A stretch of DNA of 18,556 nt, taken from contig BQKZ01010552.1 in the NCBI GenBank assembly GCA_036244855.1, positions 1 to 18,556 on the forward strand. The letters are read 5' to 3'. The position numbers and the translations under genes were made by a program. This stretch comes from Temnopleurus reevesii. Taxonomy: Eukaryota > Echinodermata > Echinoidea > Temnopleuroida > Temnopleuridae. This document shows positions 17,199 to 18,556 of this stretch, piece by piece. The notes under the pieces were generated by a model, which saw nothing but the letters and a program-made list of their open reading frames with translations, ran no database searches and was not told the origin of the DNA. How positions within the stretch are numbered: the first letter of the stretch is position 1; each line of letters opens with the position of its first letter.

Positions 17199-17670
17199 GA
17201 TGACGGCGTATATTCTGCACAGCAGCCTTGTTCGAGAGATACACGTCAGATGCTGACTTATAATTTGCAAATTATGGGTCATACATTAATTAATTTTACA
17301 GAAGAAGAGGTAACACAAATTCCGCGGGAGGTACACGACGAGCGCGCGACAGGTCAGCACATGTGTGAAATATCAGCTGTTAATTGTACTGCGCAGGCGC
17401 AATAGGCTCCAGCCATGTTTTGATTGCGCAAGATCAATAGCGTCGATCCTTCATGGCCCTGTAAAAACAATTCCGGTATTTCACAGAACTTCTGTTCGAA
17501 CACTGGACGACATCTCCCTGTGAACTTATTTTGGGAATAGGTTGAGACCTGGTTACTGTGTTGCTACTGCTTCTACTAGCTTTATTTCACAAGTACTAGG
17601 CACCTACATACCTCGTAGCTTAACAACAATTCAGACTTATCGGGAAATTTTGTGACATTTTTTAACAATC
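17199..17670. promoter_or_regulatory. Divergent promoter region between PNKP and the right-hand gene
   Basis: A 472-bp gap between two oppositely oriented start codons, with locally raised CpG content (GCGCGCGAC, GCGCAGGCGC, TTGCGCAAG). No TATA box is obvious. It holds the NRF1-like palindrome at 17390-17401 and a GCCAT YY1-like core at 17412-17416. The spacing and motif content suggest a shared bidirectional housekeeping promoter. Confidence 0.55.
17390..17401. promoter_or_regulatory. NRF1-type palindromic site
   Basis: TGCGCAGGCGCA matches the YGCGCAYGCGCR consensus at 11 of 12 positions (a G in place of the central pyrimidine). It lies about 190 bp from the PNKP start and 270 bp from the right-hand start. 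Confidence 0.55.
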
Positions 17671-17775
17671 ATGTCTGACACCGCCAACATCACTCTGCCA
17701 TCCTCAACCTACAGGGTCCCATCTGGGCTGGATTATATCAAACTCCCGCAAGGCATCATAGAAATATTGGAAGTG
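17671..17775 (+). CDS. First coding exon of an unidentified gene, possibly a MARVEL-type membrane protein
   Basis: The ATG at 17671 (context AACAATCATGT) opens MSDTANITLPSSTYRVPSGL followed by DYIKLPQGIIEILEVV, 35 codons ending GAAGTG|GTAAGC, a good phase-0 donor. Past the donor the frame meets TAG after about 14 codons, so splicing is expected. The polar start, a YRVPSGL turn and the approach to a hydrophobic helix (LPQGIIEILEVV) resemble the lead-in to the first membrane segment of MARVEL/MAL/CMTM-like proteins. This is a weak resemblance judged by eye. The next exon is not convincingly present before 18556. Confidence 0.55.
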
Positions 17776-18556
17776 GTAAGCCAATTTGATTACAGTCATG
17801 GCATGAATGATGAATGTTAGCTGAAATGTGATGAATGACACATCTCTGATCAGATGAAATGGCGAAAAGTTTGAATTTTTTATTATTCTGATAGCTATTA
17901 TTATTATGAGTGCATCCACCCACAAAATCTTTTAAATTAAACAAAAAGTTTTATCCAACTTCAAGTTTATAATTTCAATAGCATTTCTTTATGTGTAAAA
18001 TATTTGTATGCATGTGTGGTATGATGAAAAATCTTAATTGAGTCAATATTTGTATTGGTTTCAAGTTTGTCATTTAATAGTCTTTCGTCCTTGGTATCAC
18101 TTGTTATACAATTAGTAATAGTGATAATAATTTGTGTCAGTGTACGATTCTTAGTGACTTTTGGTAATTGCAGTGGTGGCTATATTTTTATAATTTATAA
18201 TTTGCCGAATAAATAATGATAATAATAAAAATATGTGTGGCATATGTAAACTCACTTAATTAAGTTTGCCTCAAAGAATGAATATGACCTTATATAGTTT
18301 GTCTAATTGTTGATTGATGAATTGGCTTTTTTTATTAAATAATGATAATGTTTATTTCAGATGTTTGTGTATAGTGCTCTATGAATTATTAACCGTCTTA
18401 TTTGGCACTCACTTTACTCAAGGACTTTCTTCCGAGCAATACCCATTCAACTCATATGGGCTGAGTGAAGCACAATGTAAAACTACTCTAGTCTTAAACC
18501 GAGATCAGTTTTGGGAGAGATGGCGCTTCTGATATTTAACTACTTTGTGAGCTGCA
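17776..18556 (+). other. Intron 1 of the right-hand gene, to the window edge
   Basis: AT-rich with ATT/ATA-rich runs. A pyrimidine-AG at 18351-18360 is followed by a frame that stops within eight codons when joined in phase 0, so I do not call an exon there. Confidence 0.5.

Noticed and set aside
17199..17282. N-terminal extension of PNKP from the ATG at 17282
   Set aside because: Poor initiation context (T at -3) and 28 unconserved residues. The family-like N-terminus starts at 17198.
17139..17405. 88-codon plus-strand frame across PNKP exon 1 and the promoter
   Set aside because: It is antisense to the conserved FHA exon, crosses the promoter motif, and shows no recognised domain.
18314..18532. 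72-codon plus-strand frame after a TTTCAG
   Set aside because: The frame is incompatible with the phase-0 donor at 17775 and has no recognised domain. It could be a repeat or chance frame.

Overview
This is eukaryotic, animal nuclear DNA: AT-rich, with short exons bounded by GT..AG introns of about 0.3-1.1 kb and many decayed transposable elements. The repeats are a CR1/L2-like LINE tail, a SINE-like tail sharing its 3' motif, pogo-type TA-flanked MITEs and fold-back elements. Together with the moderately compact introns they suggest a marine invertebrate deuterostome. An echinoderm is my best guess, from recollection of repeat style, at roughly even confidence.

Layout. (1) 95-1247, minus strand: the first two coding exons of a DENND11 (LCHN/KIAA1147) orthologue, which runs off the left edge. 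(2) 1248-5898: intergenic DNA with two CCAAT boxes, a (CAAA)n microsatellite, a 5'-truncated LINE, a 163-bp inverted-repeat element, a 175-bp pogo-like MITE with a decayed relative, and an inverted-repeat-bounded element holding a 112-bp tandem duplication. (3) 5899-17198, minus strand: a complete PNKP gene (polynucleotide kinase 3'-phosphatase). I reconstructed 15 coding exons totalling 1875 nt (624 aa plus stop), and every splice phase agrees. It encodes an FHA domain, an unusually long charged linker, a HAD phosphatase domain and a P-loop DNA 5'-kinase domain. Its introns carry most of the remaining repeats. (4) 17199-17670: a 472-bp divergent promoter region with a palindromic NRF1-type site. 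(5) 17671 to the right edge, plus strand: the first coding exon of a second gene whose product I cannot name with confidence (possibly a MARVEL/tetraspan-type membrane protein), followed by intron.

The genes do not form a pathway. PNKP is a nuclear DNA end-processing enzyme of single- and double-strand break repair. DENND11 is a DENN-domain protein of the Rab-GEF type. No RNA gene, CRISPR array or prokaryote-type system is visible. I found no new enzymatic system. The second-look items are the extended acidic/basic PNKP linker, the micro-exon that splits the kinase P-loop, the YY1/TISU-like DENND11 start site, the divergent promoter, and several strong hairpin or inverted-repeat elements that look like uncatalogued MITE families.
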